A stretch of 64,000 nt of DNA from Microcella flavibacter (GTDB lineage: Bacteria > Actinomycetota > Actinomycetes > Actinomycetales > Microbacteriaceae), in contig NZ_CP051299.1 of the NCBI RefSeq assembly GCF_012530535.1, positions 744,001 through 808,000 on the forward strand, in the 5' to 3' direction. Below, one piece after another: positions 35,415-44,544 of the stretch. How positions within the stretch are numbered: position 1 is the stretch's first letter; each line of letters starts with the position of its first letter. A program made the position numbers and the translations under genes. The notes under the pieces were generated by a model, which saw nothing but the letters and a program-made list of their open reading frames with translations, had not been told where the DNA came from and did no database searches.

Positions 35415-36071
35415 GTGCTCCTCGAAACCCACGTGCTGCAAGACGACGACCCCGACCTGCCCGGTCTGCTGCGGGCCGGCTTCGTCGTCGTCGGCGAATC
35501 GTGGGGCGCGCGGCTGCGGCTCACTGCGGGGCACGACGCGGCCGGTGAGCGGCGTCTGCAGACCGCGGTTCGGGAAGCCCGTTCCGCCGGGGTCCGCATC
35601 GTCGAGCTCGACCCCTCCGCGAGCGGGGTCTCCGCCGCCGGAAGCTCAGCCGGCGCTGACGCCGCCGACATCGTCGCCCTCGAACGGCAGACCACGCCCG
35701 ACTACCCCTACACGCCGGCGACGGCGCACCACGCGCCCGAGCTCGACGAGGTGCACGAATGGCCGCGCCGCGGCCTGCGCGCGTTCGGCGCCCGCACGCC
35801 CGACGGCGTCCTCGTCGCCGTCTCGGTCGGCCGCGAGACCTACGAGCACGGCGAGCGCCTCGGCGACCACGACTTCGTCTCCGTCGCGCGCGACCACCGC
35901 GGGCAGGGCATCGCGAAGGGCGTCGTCGCCGCATGGATCCTCGCCCTCGCCGCCGACGGCGTGCGCACCTTCGCCACCGGGGGAGCAGCGCAGAACTCCG
36001 GCAGCCTCGGCATGGTGCGGGCCCTCGGCTTCGCCGTCGAGGAGCGCTGGCTCAGCCTGCAGCGCCCCTGA
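35415..36071 (+). CDS. GNAT-family N-acetyltransferase
   Basis: 218 residues from the GTG at 35415, chosen because TATGCT (35402-35407) lies 7 bases before it; an in-frame ATG at 35403 lies inside that hexamer. The acetyl-CoA site is in VARDHRGQGIAKGVVAAWILALAADGVRTFATGG, followed by NSGSLGMVRALGFAVEERWLSLQR. The first half (about 90 residues) resembles a degenerate second GNAT lobe. Substrate unknown. Confidence 0.82.
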   Translation: MLLETHVLQDDDPDLPGLLRAGFVVVGESWGARLRLTAGHDAAGERRLQTAVREARSAGVRIVELDPSASGVSAAGSSAGADAADIVALERQTTPDYPYTPATAHHAPELDEVHEWPRRGLRAFGARTPDGVLVAVSVGRETYEHGERLGDHDFVSVARDHRGQGIAKGVVAAWILALAADGVRTFATGGAAQNSGSLGMVRALGFAVEERWLSLQRP

Positions 36072-36133
36072 TCGCCGCCTTATCCCTTTACGACACCCGC
36101 CCGCAACCCCGTGACGCGGTTACCCGCGCGGGT

Positions 36134-36139
36134 CTAACC
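36134..36139 (+). promoter_or_regulatory. Putative -10 element of the GPGG small protein gene
   Basis: TAACCT, about 73 bases before the ATG at 36212. It fits the TANNNT consensus but would make a leadered transcript. Confidence 0.3.
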
Positions 36140-36211
36140 TGAGCCCCAGGCCGGGCAGACGACCCGAACACCCCCGTGCGGAAGCCGCGCCGGCCTGGAA
36201 TCGAGAAGACC

Positions 36212-36355
36212 ATGGCAACACTGCTCTGGATCATCGCCGTCGTCCTCGTCATCGCGGGCATCGTCGCCCTCGTGCGTCGACAGCTCCTGTGGGGCATCGT
36301 GCTCATCGTCGTCGGGCTGCTCGTCGGTCCCGGCGGAGTCAGCCTCTTCACCTGA
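36212..36355 (+). CDS. GPGG-motif small membrane protein
   Basis: 47 residues. Two hydrophobic helices (LLWIIAVVLVIAGIVALV and LLWGIVLIVVGLLV) are joined by a short basic turn and end in GPGGVSLF, the defining motif of a small actinobacterial membrane protein family of unknown function. The ATG is preceded by TCGAGAAGACC. A strong hairpin terminator follows 28 bases after the stop, so it is a single-gene transcript. Confidence 0.8.
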   Translation: MATLLWIIAVVLVIAGIVALVRRQLLWGIVLIVVGLLVGPGGVSLFT

Positions 36356-36382
36356 TCCCTCCCGACCGGGAGCAGGATCGCG

Positions 36383-36413
36383 CGGCGCGGCACCCCTCAA
36401 GGGTGCCGCGCCG
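36383..36413 (+). terminator. Hairpin terminator after the GPGG small protein gene
   Basis: A perfect 13-bp stem, GGCGCGGCACCC with its complement plus a closing C-G pair, and a CTCAA loop (36396-36400). Confidence 0.8.
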
Positions 36414-36492
36414 TCCTGCGGTGCGGGATGCCCGGCTCGGAGCGCGGCGTCGGCTCCGAGCATCCCCAGGTAACGGTGCCAGGGTTGCCCGC

Positions 36493-37278
36493 ATGACCGA
36501 GATGCCGATGTTCCCGCTCGGATCCGTGCTGTTCCCGGCGATGCCGACCGCCCTGCGCATCTTCGAGGAGCGCTACATCGTCATGCTCTCGGCGGTGCTG
36601 CAGGACGACCCCTCCCGCTTCGGCATCGTGCTCATCGAGCGCGGCAGCGAGGTCGGCGGCGGCGAGCACCGGTTCCCCATCGGCACCATCGCCGAGATCA
36701 GCCAGATGGAGGCGAGCGAGGGCTTCATCGGCCTCATCGCCCAGGGCGGCAGGCGCATCGAGGTCGTCGACTGGCTGCCCGACGACCCCTACCCGCGCGC
36801 CGAGGTGCGCGAGGTGCCCGACCTCGAATGGCGCGAGGAGCTGCGACCGCTGTTCGTCGAGGCCGAGCATCTCGTGCGGCGCACGCTCGCCCAGGCGAGC
36901 GAGTTCGTCGAGCAGCAGTGGGGCGCCGACATCGAGCTCGCTGACGACCCCCACGACGCCCTCTGGCAGCTGGCGGGCATCGCCCCGCTCGGTCCGCTCG
37001 ACCAGGTGAGGCTGCTGCGGGCGACCGACCCCGAGCAGCTGCTGCGCGACCTCATCGAGCTGACGACGGGCGCCGCCGAGATGCTCACCGTGCGCTGGGA
37101 CGATGACGACGACTTCCCGCGGCCGGAGGACTTCGCCGACGCGGAGCCCGCCGCGGACGAGGAGCCCGCGGACGAGGAGCCCGCCGCCGAGGCGACCGTC
37201 GACGACGACGAGCCCGCGGCACCCGAGGCCGACAACCGCGACGACGGCACCCCCGGCGACCCGACCCCGCCGCGATAG
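36493..37278 (+). CDS. LON peptidase N-terminal (substrate-binding) domain protein with acidic tail
   Basis: 261 residues. Residues 3-200 match the stand-alone LON-N (PUA-like) domain: MPMFPLGSVLFPAMPTALRIFEERYIVML, RFGIVLIERGSEVGGG, IGTIAEISQMEASEGFIGLIAQGGRRIEV. There is no ATPase or protease domain. The last 60 residues are very rich in Glu, Asp, Ala and Pro and are probably disordered. Such proteins are conserved in actinobacteria without assigned function. A 49-residue small protein gene follows after 9 bases. Confidence 0.88.
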   Translation: MTEMPMFPLGSVLFPAMPTALRIFEERYIVMLSAVLQDDPSRFGIVLIERGSEVGGGEHRFPIGTIAEISQMEASEGFIGLIAQGGRRIEVVDWLPDDPYPRAEVREVPDLEWREELRPLFVEAEHLVRRTLAQASEFVEQQWGADIELADDPHDALWQLAGIAPLGPLDQVRLLRATDPEQLLRDLIELTTGAAEMLTVRWDDDDDFPRPEDFADAEPAADEEPADEEPAAEATVDDDEPAAPEADNRDDGTPGDPTPPR

Positions 37279-37287
37279 CCTGACCGC

Positions 37288-37437
37288 GTGATCGTCGCCC
37301 TCCCCATCCCGACCGACCCCGGCACCGCCGCGGCGGCCGGGCCGATCTTCGGCCTCATGGCGCTCACGACCGTGGGCGTGCTCATCTGGCAGGCCGTGCG
37401 GTACATCCGCGAGAACCGCGACGACGACGAGGGCTGA
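37288..37437 (+). CDS. Small single-pass membrane protein (49 aa)
   Basis: GTG start 6 bases after a TAGCCT hexamer (37276-37281), so its own leaderless promoter is likely. One hydrophobic segment (AAAGPIFGLMALTTVGVLIWQAV) is followed by a charged tail RYIRENRDDDEG. Family not recognised. It is convergent with the aminopeptidase P gene, whose stop is two bases away. Confidence 0.6.
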   Translation: MIVALPIPTDPGTAAAAGPIFGLMALTTVGVLIWQAVRYIRENRDDDEG

Positions 37438-37439
37438 GC

Positions 37440-39035
37440 TCAGCCGCGCCCTCGCGCGATCCAGGCCTCGACCTCGTCCGCCGTGCGCGGGATGCCCGCC
37501 GACAGGTTCTCGGCGCCGTCGGTCGTGACGACGATGTCGTCCTCGATGCGCACGCCGATGCCCCGGTACTCCTCGGGCACGGTGAGGTCGTCGGGCTGGA
37601 AGTACAGGCCCGGCTCGATCGTGAAGACCATGCCCTCCTCCAGCACGCCGTCGATGTAGAGATCGCGGCGGGCCTGCGCGCAGTCGTGCACGTCGATCCC
37701 GAGGTGGTGCGAGGTGCCGTGCACCATGTACCGGCGGTGGTAGCCAGCCTCGGGCTTCAGGCTCTCCTCGGCGCTCACCGGCAGCAGCCCCCACTCGGCG
37801 GTGCGGGCGGCGATGACCTCCATGGCGGCGGCGTGGATCTCGCGGAACCGGATGCCCGGCCGCACGATCGCGAAGGCCGCGTCGGCCGCCTCGCGCACGG
37901 CCTCGTACACCCGGCGCTGCACCTCGGTGAAGGTGCCGCTCACCGGCAGCGTGCGGGTGATGTCGGCGGTGTAGTAGCTGTCGAGCTCGACGCCCGCGTC
38001 GATGAGGATGAGGTCGCCCGGCAGCACGGGGCCGTCGTTGCGGGTCCAGTGCAGGATGCAGGCGTGCGGGCCGCTCGCCGCGATCGTGTCGTAGCCGACG
38101 GTGTTGCCCTCAGCGCGGGCGCGGCGGTTGAAGGTGCCCTCGACGAGGCGCTCGCCGCGGGGGTGCTCGACGATCGCGGCGAGGTCGGCGACGACGTCGT
38201 CGAAGCCCTGCGCGGTCGCCTCGACGGCGAGGCGCATCTGCTCGAGCTCCCAGGAGTCCTTGACGAGTCGCAGCTCGCTCGCGTCGCGCGCGAGCTGGGC
38301 GTCGCGCGCGGTGTCGACCACGGCGGTCGCGGGCAGGTCGGCGCCCTCCGGGGTGGCGACGCTGAGCCGCTGGGCGTCGATGCGGGCGGTGAGCGCGGGG
38401 TCGGCCTCGCGCACGAGCACCGTCTCGGTCTCGCCCGCGGCGTCGAGTGCGGCATCCAGCTCGCCGAGGCCCCGCGTCAGGATCGCGAGGTCGGCAGCGA
38501 CCTCGTCGGCCGAGGGGCGCGCGCCCGTCCAGAACTCGCCGATCTCGGGGTTCGCGTAGAACTCGTCCGAGTCGCGGCCGGCGGCCTCGCGGAAGAACAG
38601 CACGGCGTCGTGCCCGCCCGCGGCGCCGGGGGTCATGACGAGCACGCTGCCGGGCACGGTGTCGCTGCCCCAGCCGGTGAGGTGGGCGAAGGCGGAGTGC
38701 GCGCGGTACGGGTAGTCGGTGTCGTTGGAGCGCTGCTTGGCGGGGCCGGCGGGGATCACGAGCCGAGCATCCGGGAACAGGGCCGAGAGGGCGGCGCGGC
38801 GCTCGGCGGCGAGGGCGGCCTGCGGGCGGGCGGCGCCGCCGCGGGAGGGGCGCTCGGCCCAGCCCTGCGAGATGTAGGTCTTGAAGGCGTCCGAGCCGGG
38901 GGTCGTCGAGCGGTTCGCCGTCGCGCGGGGGGCGTCCTTCGCGTCGGTCACCGCGGGGGCGTCCGTCTCGGTGGTGGGGGCGGCGGCGCCGGTCGTGTCG
39001 GCGCTCGTCAGATCTGCATCGGTCGTGTCAGCCAT
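37440..39035 (-). CDS. Aminopeptidase P-family metallopeptidase (Xaa-Pro aminopeptidase)
   Basis: 531 residues from the ATG at 39035, which follows GGAGGGC; an ATG at 39044 is an alternative. The N-terminal 55 residues are Thr/Ala/Asp-rich and probably disordered. An aminopeptidase P N-terminal domain follows. The pita-bread catalytic domain has the two-metal ligands LIDAGVELDSYYTADITRT (two Asp), HHLGIDVHD (His), FTIEPGLYF (Glu) and GVRIEDDIVVT (Glu). It removes an N-terminal residue before proline in the cytosol. Confidence 0.93.
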   Translation of the reverse strand: MADTTDADLTSADTTGAAAPTTETDAPAVTDAKDAPRATANRSTTPGSDAFKTYISQGWAERPSRGGAARPQAALAAERRAALSALFPDARLVIPAGPAKQRSNDTDYPYRAHSAFAHLTGWGSDTVPGSVLVMTPGAAGGHDAVLFFREAAGRDSDEFYANPEIGEFWTGARPSADEVAADLAILTRGLGELDAALDAAGETETVLVREADPALTARIDAQRLSVATPEGADLPATAVVDTARDAQLARDASELRLVKDSWELEQMRLAVEATAQGFDDVVADLAAIVEHPRGERLVEGTFNRRARAEGNTVGYDTIAASGPHACILHWTRNDGPVLPGDLILIDAGVELDSYYTADITRTLPVSGTFTEVQRRVYEAVREAADAAFAIVRPGIRFREIHAAAMEVIAARTAEWGLLPVSAEESLKPEAGYHRRYMVHGTSHHLGIDVHDCAQARRDLYIDGVLEEGMVFTIEPGLYFQPDDLTVPEEYRGIGVRIEDDIVVTTDGAENLSAGIPRTADEVEAWIARGRG

Positions 39036-39103
39036 GCCCTCCATCCTCGCACTCCGCCGTGCCGCGCGCAGGGGGCGGGGCGGGATGCCCGGCCGACGCC
39101 CGC

Positions 39104-40108
39104 CTAGAGGACGACCCGCGCGACCACGGGCCGGTGGTCGCTGCCTGCGTCATCGCGCGTCGTGATCACATCAAAGTCGAGCACCGCGATGTCAGGAGTG
39201 GTGACAACGTGATTGATCGGCGCGCCGAGGATCGGCGGGAGCGACGTCGGCCATGTCCCCACCGCTCCGCTGCCGGCGACGACCGCGGCATCGACGCAGG
39301 CCCCCAGAGCAGGTCCCCCCGGCGTCGCCGTGAAGTGGTCGACAGTCGCATTGAAGTCGCCTGCCATGATGACCCGCTCGCCCTGGCACCGGTCATCCAG
39401 CCACGCGAGATCCTCTCGCCAGCGGGGAAGTTCAGCCGGGACGGGTGAGACGGGATGTACGCCGATGACCGTCGGTCCATCGTGGCCGAGTGGCCGGAGC
39501 ACGACACTCGGAAGCACGGCAGTGTTCCCGACCGTGCGATCGATCTCGTACTCGCCGATCGCCGCCGAGACCAGCACGCTCGTCGAGCGAGCTTTCGCGA
39601 TCTGGTCGAAGGCGACCGTGTACACCCACATGGGGCGGCCCGACTCGCGCAGCTGGACTGCCGCAGACTCCGCAGTCTCCGCGCTCGTCTCGGGCAGGAC
39701 GACGATGTCGGCCTGCTTCTCTGCGACCAGACGGGCGATCCCGTCGGCGCCGGGAGCGTCCCCGAGCGTGTTCCACGAGAGCACAGTGATCTCACCCTCG
39801 ACCGGAGAGGGAGACACGTCATTGCCGAAGCCGCGGCTCGCGAGCACGGCGGCGTTGACGGCGGTGAACGCGAGCGCCATGACGGCGAGCGAGGCGAAGA
39901 ACCGCCGTCCGCCGCGCCACAGGATGGCGACGATGGCGAAGACGAGCGCGCCGAGCACCGCGATGACCGAGGTGAGGCCGCGCAGCGCCACGACCTGCGC
40001 CACGATCGGCGCCCCGGCCAGGTCGAACAGGCTCGGCCAGGCCAGCACCAGCAGCACGAGACCGATGGCCACGAGCACGGCGGCGGCGAGCACTCGGACG
40101 ATAACCAT
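39104..40108 (-). CDS. Membrane-anchored endonuclease/exonuclease/phosphatase (EEP) family protein
   Basis: 334 residues. Three N-terminal hydrophobic segments (to about residue 90) are followed by an EEP domain outside the membrane: VLSWNTLGDAPG, VLPETSAET, IMAGDFNATVDHF and AGSDHRPVVARV, with the usual Asn, Glu, Asp/Asn and Asp/His active-site residues. These actinobacterial proteins probably hydrolyse a phosphodiester at the cell surface; the substrate is unknown. TAGGCT lies 9 bases before the ATG on the minus strand. The 263 bases upstream to 40371 hold no coding signal that I can see. Confidence 0.87.
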   Translation of the reverse strand: MVIVRVLAAAVLVAIGLVLLVLAWPSLFDLAGAPIVAQVVALRGLTSVIAVLGALVFAIVAILWRGGRRFFASLAVMALAFTAVNAAVLASRGFGNDVSPSPVEGEITVLSWNTLGDAPGADGIARLVAEKQADIVVLPETSAETAESAAVQLRESGRPMWVYTVAFDQIAKARSTSVLVSAAIGEYEIDRTVGNTAVLPSVVLRPLGHDGPTVIGVHPVSPVPAELPRWREDLAWLDDRCQGERVIMAGDFNATVDHFTATPGGPALGACVDAAVVAGSGAVGTWPTSLPPILGAPINHVVTTPDIAVLDFDVITTRDDAGSDHRPVVARVVL

Positions 40109-40359
40109 GACCCGGCGAGCCTACAAGCGCGGCCCTATGGCTCCGGTGCGCGCATGCCCTGCGAGTGCAGCCGACGCGGGGCGATGCCCAGGCAGCGCTC
40201 CGTACCCTGAGCTCCTGGCCGCGTGCCCGTCGGGCGGTCCCCTCGACGGGCGCCGGTCGCCTCCCGGGGGCCGAGGCCCGGCTTCGGGTCGCGCCGTCGG
40301 CGCGATCGTGCGGGTAGATGCCGCTGCCGGCCCGCGCCGGGCATCCAGCCCCTCGCCTC

Positions 40360-40365
40360 TAGGCT
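40360..40365 (+). promoter_or_regulatory. Leaderless -10 hexamer of the PHP gene
   Basis: TAGGCT, 6 bases before the ATG at 40372. Confidence 0.5.
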
Positions 40366-40371
40366 GACGGC

Positions 40372-41223
40372 ATGACCGCGCCCGCCATCGACCTGCACTG
40401 CCACAGCAGCGTCTCCGACGGCACGGAGACCCCGACGCAGCTCGTCCGCGCGGCGGTCGCCGCGGGCCTCGACACCATGGCCATCACCGACCACGACTCG
40501 ACGGCGGGCTGGGACGAGGCGCTCACGGCGGCGCGCGGCACGGGCCTGCAGATCATCCGCGGCATGGAGCTGTCGACGCGGCACGAGTGGCGCAGCGTGC
40601 ACGTGCTCGGCTACCTCTTCGATCCGCACGACCAGCGGCTGCTGACCGAGACGGGGCGCATCCGCGACGACCGGCTCAACCGCGCCGAGCGCATGGTGAC
40701 GCGCATCGCCGAGGACTACGACGTGACCTGGAGCGATGTGCTGGCGCAGTCGGGCGGCGTCTCGATCGGCCGGCCGCACATCGCCGACGCGCTCGTGGCC
40801 CGCGGCATCGTCGGCACGCGCAGCGAGGCCTTCGAGACGATCCTGCACTTCCGCGCCGGGTACTACCTGCCGCACGAGGCGCCGACGCTGCTCGACGGCG
40901 TGCGGCTCATCGCCGAGGCGGGCGGGGCGCCCGTCATCGCGCATCCGGCGACCCGGGGGCGCGAGGCCGTCATCGACGAGCCCATGCTGCGGCAGCTGGT
41001 CGAGGCGGGGCTCGCCGGGCTCGAGGTCGGGCATCGCGAGAACACGCCGGAGGGCCGCGCACTGCTCGAGAAGTGGGCGCAGCGCTACGACCTCGTTGTG
41101 ACGGGCTCGAGCGACTACCACGGCGAGGGCAAGCCGAACCGGCTGGCCGAGAACACGACGAGCCCCGAGTCGCTCGAGCGCCTCATCGCGCGCACGCGCG
41201 GCGCGGCGCCCGTCCGCGACTAG
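40372..41223 (+). CDS. PHP-domain phosphoesterase (RNase AM / YciV-like)
   Basis: 283 residues. PHP metal motifs are complete: IDLHCHSSVSDGTETP, AITDHDSTAGWDEA, IRGMELSTRHEWRSVHVLGYLFD, PVIAHPATRG and GSSDYHGEGKPNRLAENTTSP. The closest known group includes 5'-3' exonucleases acting on short RNA or 3',5'-bisphosphonucleotides. Leaderless start behind TAGGCT. Confidence 0.9.
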   Translation: MTAPAIDLHCHSSVSDGTETPTQLVRAAVAAGLDTMAITDHDSTAGWDEALTAARGTGLQIIRGMELSTRHEWRSVHVLGYLFDPHDQRLLTETGRIRDDRLNRAERMVTRIAEDYDVTWSDVLAQSGGVSIGRPHIADALVARGIVGTRSEAFETILHFRAGYYLPHEAPTLLDGVRLIAEAGGAPVIAHPATRGREAVIDEPMLRQLVEAGLAGLEVGHRENTPEGRALLEKWAQRYDLVVTGSSDYHGEGKPNRLAENTTSPESLERLIARTRGAAPVRD

Positions 41224-41289
41224 GTTGCTCCGGGCGCCGCTCGCGCGCTCCTGCCGGCGCGAGGGGCCGCGTCGGCGGGCGGCCGGGCG

Positions 41290-42804
41290 CTAGTGCGCGA
41301 CCGGCGCCGTCGGCTGCTCCCTCGCCGCGTCCGAGTCCGCACCCGCCGCGGGGCCCGCGCTCGGCGCCGTGACGCGGCGCACGAAGAGCACGAGCGGCAG
41401 GGTGATGAGCGCGATGCCGGTGCCGACGGTGAAGGCGGCGCGGATGCCCTCCGCGGTGATCGCGGCGCCCTCCTCGGCGGCGGGGCCGGCGAAGGCGGCC
41501 GACAGGGTGATGAAGAGGGCGATGCCCGCGGCCCCCGCCACCTGCTGGATCGTGCCGACGATCGCGCTGCCGTGCGCGTTGAGCTCGGGCCGCAGCGAGG
41601 AGAGGCCGTTGGTGAGCAGCGGGGTGAACAGCAGCGCGAGGCCGAGGCTCACGCCGATGTGCGCGGCCGTGACGAGCCACAGCGCCATGCCCTCGGTGAA
41701 CATCGACATGCCGGCGAGCGACACGATGAGCAGCACCGAGCCGAGCGGCACGAGGCCGCGCGGACCGACCGCGTCGTAGCGGCGGCCGATGAACGGCGCG
41801 AGGATGCCCTGCAGGAGCGCCCCGGGCAGGATGGCGAGGCCCGCGGCGAGCGCGTCGTAGCCGAGCACCTCCTGCACGTAGAGCGGCAGCAGGATGATGG
41901 CGCCGAACAGGGCCATCGAGGCGATCGTGACGATCGCGATCGACAGGGCGAACTGCCGCGAGGCGAAGGTGCGCAGGTCGAGCAGGGCCGCGTCGGTGCG
42001 CTGGAGGTGCACCTGGCGCCAGACGAACAGGCCGATGATCGCGGCGCCGCCGATGAGGGCGATGAGCGGGATGCTGCTGCCGCCGTCGCCCTCGCCGCCC
42101 TCGCCGAGCTGGGCGAGGCCGTAGACGAAGCCGCCGAAGCCGAGCGCGGAGAGGACGACCGAGAGCACGTCGAGCCGGCCGGGCTTGTAGACGCCCACGT
42201 TGACGATGCGGGCGGCGCCGAGCGCGAGCGCGACGATCGCGAAGGGCACCATGACGATGAAGAGCCAGCGCCAGTCGGCGATCTGCAGGATCGCGCCGGA
42301 CACGGTCGGGCCGAGCGCCGGCGCCACGGCGATGACGATGGAGATGTTGCCGACGACGCGGCCGCGGATGGCGGGCGGCACGAGGGCGAAGACGGTGGTG
42401 AACAGCAGCGGCATCATGATCGCCGTACCGCTGGCCTGCACGACGCGGCCGACGAGCAGCAGCTCGAAGCCGGGCGAGACGGCGGCGATGACGGTGCCGA
42501 GCGTGAACAGGCTCATCGCCGCGAGGAACATCGGGCGCGTCGGGAACCGCTGCATGAGGAAGCCGGTGATGGGGATGACGACGGCGAGCGTCAGCATGAA
42601 CGCGGTCGTCAGCCACTGCGCGGCCGTCGCGGTGATGCCCAGATCCTCGATGAGGCGGGGGATCGCGTTGCCCATGAGCGTCTCGTTGAGGATGACGACG
42701 AAGGCCGAGACGAGCAGCAGGCGGATGACGCCCATGTTGCGCTTGTGCTCCGGCCCGGAGAGGTCGACGGCGGGGGAGTGCGGGGCGGGCGGAGTCTGAG
42801 GCAT
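41290..42804 (-). CDS. MFS transporter, DHA2 (14-helix) drug exporter-like
   Basis: 504 residues from the ATG at 42804, behind an AGGAGGTT ribosome-binding site about 12 bases upstream. About 14 hydrophobic segments. Motif A region GFLMQRFPTRPMFLAAMSLFTLGT and motif C-like APALGPTVSGAIL place it in the DHA2 proton-antiporter family used for multidrug efflux. The frame stays open upstream to 43212, but that part overlaps the helicase gene. No regulator gene is adjacent, so the substrate is unknown. Confidence 0.9.
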   Translation of the reverse strand: MPQTPPAPHSPAVDLSGPEHKRNMGVIRLLLVSAFVVILNETLMGNAIPRLIEDLGITATAAQWLTTAFMLTLAVVIPITGFLMQRFPTRPMFLAAMSLFTLGTVIAAVSPGFELLLVGRVVQASGTAIMMPLLFTTVFALVPPAIRGRVVGNISIVIAVAPALGPTVSGAILQIADWRWLFIVMVPFAIVALALGAARIVNVGVYKPGRLDVLSVVLSALGFGGFVYGLAQLGEGGEGDGGSSIPLIALIGGAAIIGLFVWRQVHLQRTDAALLDLRTFASRQFALSIAIVTIASMALFGAIILLPLYVQEVLGYDALAAGLAILPGALLQGILAPFIGRRYDAVGPRGLVPLGSVLLIVSLAGMSMFTEGMALWLVTAAHIGVSLGLALLFTPLLTNGLSSLRPELNAHGSAIVGTIQQVAGAAGIALFITLSAAFAGPAAEEGAAITAEGIRAAFTVGTGIALITLPLVLFVRRVTAPSAGPAAGADSDAAREQPTAPVAH

Positions 42805-42887
42805 AGCGGGCTGAACCTCCTGAGGATTCCGAGTATTCCCGACGCGCGGGGGATCGGCAGCGGGCTCGGTCGGCGGCGGGACGACGA

Positions 42888-42918
42888 CGGCCCCCGGCGC
42901 GCGATGCGCCGAGGGCCG
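42888..42918 (-). terminator. Hairpin terminator after the DEAD-box helicase
   Basis: A 13-bp stem with one mismatch (42888-42900 with 42906-42918) and a 5-base loop. It lies 35 bases past the helicase stop in the minus direction and upstream of the MFS gene, separating the two transcripts. Confidence 0.7.
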
Positions 42919-42952
42919 ACGACGAGGTGCGGGAGCGGGTGCTCCGCGGGAG

Positions 42953-44419
42953 TCAGTCGGCCGCGGGAGCCGTGCTCTGCTGGCCGCCGGCACCGGCGCC
43001 GCCCGAGCCGCCGGAGCGGCGACGGCGACGACGACGGGGCGCGGTCGAGACGCCCTCGGCGGCGGGGGCGGTGCCGTCGGTCGAGGGGGTGCCGGTGGAT
43101 GCTCCGCGCTCACGGCGCTCGCCGCCGCGGTCGCTCGAGCGCTCGCCCGACCGCTCGCCGCTGCGGCCCGCACCGTCACGGCGGGTGCGCTCGCGCGGCG
43201 GGCGCGCGGCATCCCGCTCGACCTTGGGGATGGGCGTCGACTTGAGGCGCCCCTTGATGCCGGCCGGGATGTTGAGGTCGGTGTAGAGGTGCGGCGAGGA
43301 GGAGTAGGTCTCGACGGGCTCGGGGATGTTCATCTCGAGCGCCTTGTTGATGAGCGCCCACTTGTGCATGTCGGCCCAGTCGACGAAGGTCACCGCGATG
43401 CCGGTCTTGCCCGCGCGGCCGGTGCGGCCGACGCGGTGCAGGTAGGCGTCGTGGTCGTCGGGCACCGTGTGATTGATCACGTGGGTGACGTCGTTGACGT
43501 CGATGCCGCGGGCGGCCACGTCGGTGGCGATGAGGATGTCCTTCTTGCCGGCCTTGAACGCCGCCATCGAGCGCTCGCGCGCCTCCTGCGTCATGTCGCC
43601 GTGCACGGCGCCGGCGCTGAAGCCGCGGTCGGTGAGCTCCTCGACGATCTTCGCGGCCGCGCGCTTCGTGCGCGTGAAGATCACGGTCTTGCCGCGGCCC
43701 TCCGACTGCAGGATGCGGCCGATGACCTCGTCCTTGTCGAGCGCGTGCGCCCGGTAGACGATGTGCTCGATGTTGGCCTGCGTGAGGCCCTCGTCGGGAT
43801 CGGTGGCGCGGATGTGGATGGGGCGCGTCATGAAGCGGCGCGCGAGGGCCACGATCGGGCCCGGCATGGTGGCCGAGAACAGCATCGTGTGGCGCGTCGG
43901 CTTCGTCTGCGAGAACAGCCGCTCGATGTCGCTGAGGAACCCCAGGTCGAGCATCTTGTCGGCCTCGTCGAGCACCATCACCTCGACGTTGGCGAGGCTC
44001 AGCAGGCGCTGGCTGGCGAGGTCGAGCAGCCGGCCGGGCGTGCCGACCACGATCTGCGCGCCCGCCTTCAGCTGCTCGATCTGGCCCTCGTAGGCCTTGC
44101 CGCCGTAGATCGAGACGATCTTCGTCGGCCGGTTCTTGGCGGCGAGCTCCAGGTCTTCGGTGACCTGCACGCACAGCTCGCGCGTCGGCACGACGACGAG
44201 CGCCTTGACGCCGGGCTCGGGGTCGGTGCCGAGCCGCTGGATGAGCGGCAGGCCGAAGCCGAAGGTCTTGCCGGTGCCGGTCTTCGCCTGGCCGATGATG
44301 TCCTGGCCGGTCAGCGCGAGCGGGATCGTCTGCTCTTGGATGGGGAACGGCGAGAGGATGCCGTGGGATGCGAGGGCATCGACCAGATCGGTCTCGATGC
44401 CCAGGTCGGTGAAAGTCAC
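42953..44419 (-). CDS. DEAD-box ATP-dependent RNA helicase
   Basis: 488 residues. All helicase motifs are visible: Q motif (PFPIQEQTIPLAL), I AKTGTGKT, Ia PTRELCVQV, II DEAD, III SAT, V DVAARGIDV, VI HRVGRTGRAG. The C-terminal 100 residues are rich in Arg, Gly and Ser (RSGERSGERSSDRGGERRERG, ending APRRRRRRR), an RNA-binding tail typical of cold-shock or ribosome-assembly helicases such as RhlE/DeaD types. Start is GTG. It is divergent from the ferritin-fold protein gene. Confidence 0.95.
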   Translation of the reverse strand: MTFTDLGIETDLVDALASHGILSPFPIQEQTIPLALTGQDIIGQAKTGTGKTFGFGLPLIQRLGTDPEPGVKALVVVPTRELCVQVTEDLELAAKNRPTKIVSIYGGKAYEGQIEQLKAGAQIVVGTPGRLLDLASQRLLSLANVEVMVLDEADKMLDLGFLSDIERLFSQTKPTRHTMLFSATMPGPIVALARRFMTRPIHIRATDPDEGLTQANIEHIVYRAHALDKDEVIGRILQSEGRGKTVIFTRTKRAAAKIVEELTDRGFSAGAVHGDMTQEARERSMAAFKAGKKDILIATDVAARGIDVNDVTHVINHTVPDDHDAYLHRVGRTGRAGKTGIAVTFVDWADMHKWALINKALEMNIPEPVETYSSSPHLYTDLNIPAGIKGRLKSTPIPKVERDAARPPRERTRRDGAGRSGERSGERSSDRGGERRERGASTGTPSTDGTAPAAEGVSTAPRRRRRRRSGGSGGAGAGGQQSTAPAAD

Positions 44420-44532
44420 GTGAAGGATTCGCCTTATCTGCGGTATGGGATTCCCGTCAGTTTAGCCGCCGCGGGGCCGCAGGCGCGGGCGGCCCGCGCG
44501 AGCGGCCGCCGGAGGGCCGCGCATCCATCGCA

Positions 44533-44538
44533 TACAGT
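44533..44538 (+). promoter_or_regulatory. Leaderless -10 hexamer of the ferritin-fold gene
   Basis: TACAGT, 6 bases before the GTG at 44545. Confidence 0.45.
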
Positions 44539-44544
44539 AGGCCC

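Noticed and set aside
37130-37278. Repetitive GAGGAGCCC... DNA at the end of the LON-N gene as a separate repeat element
   Set aside because: It is the coding sequence of an acidic Glu/Pro/Ala tail, in frame, with no sign of mobility.
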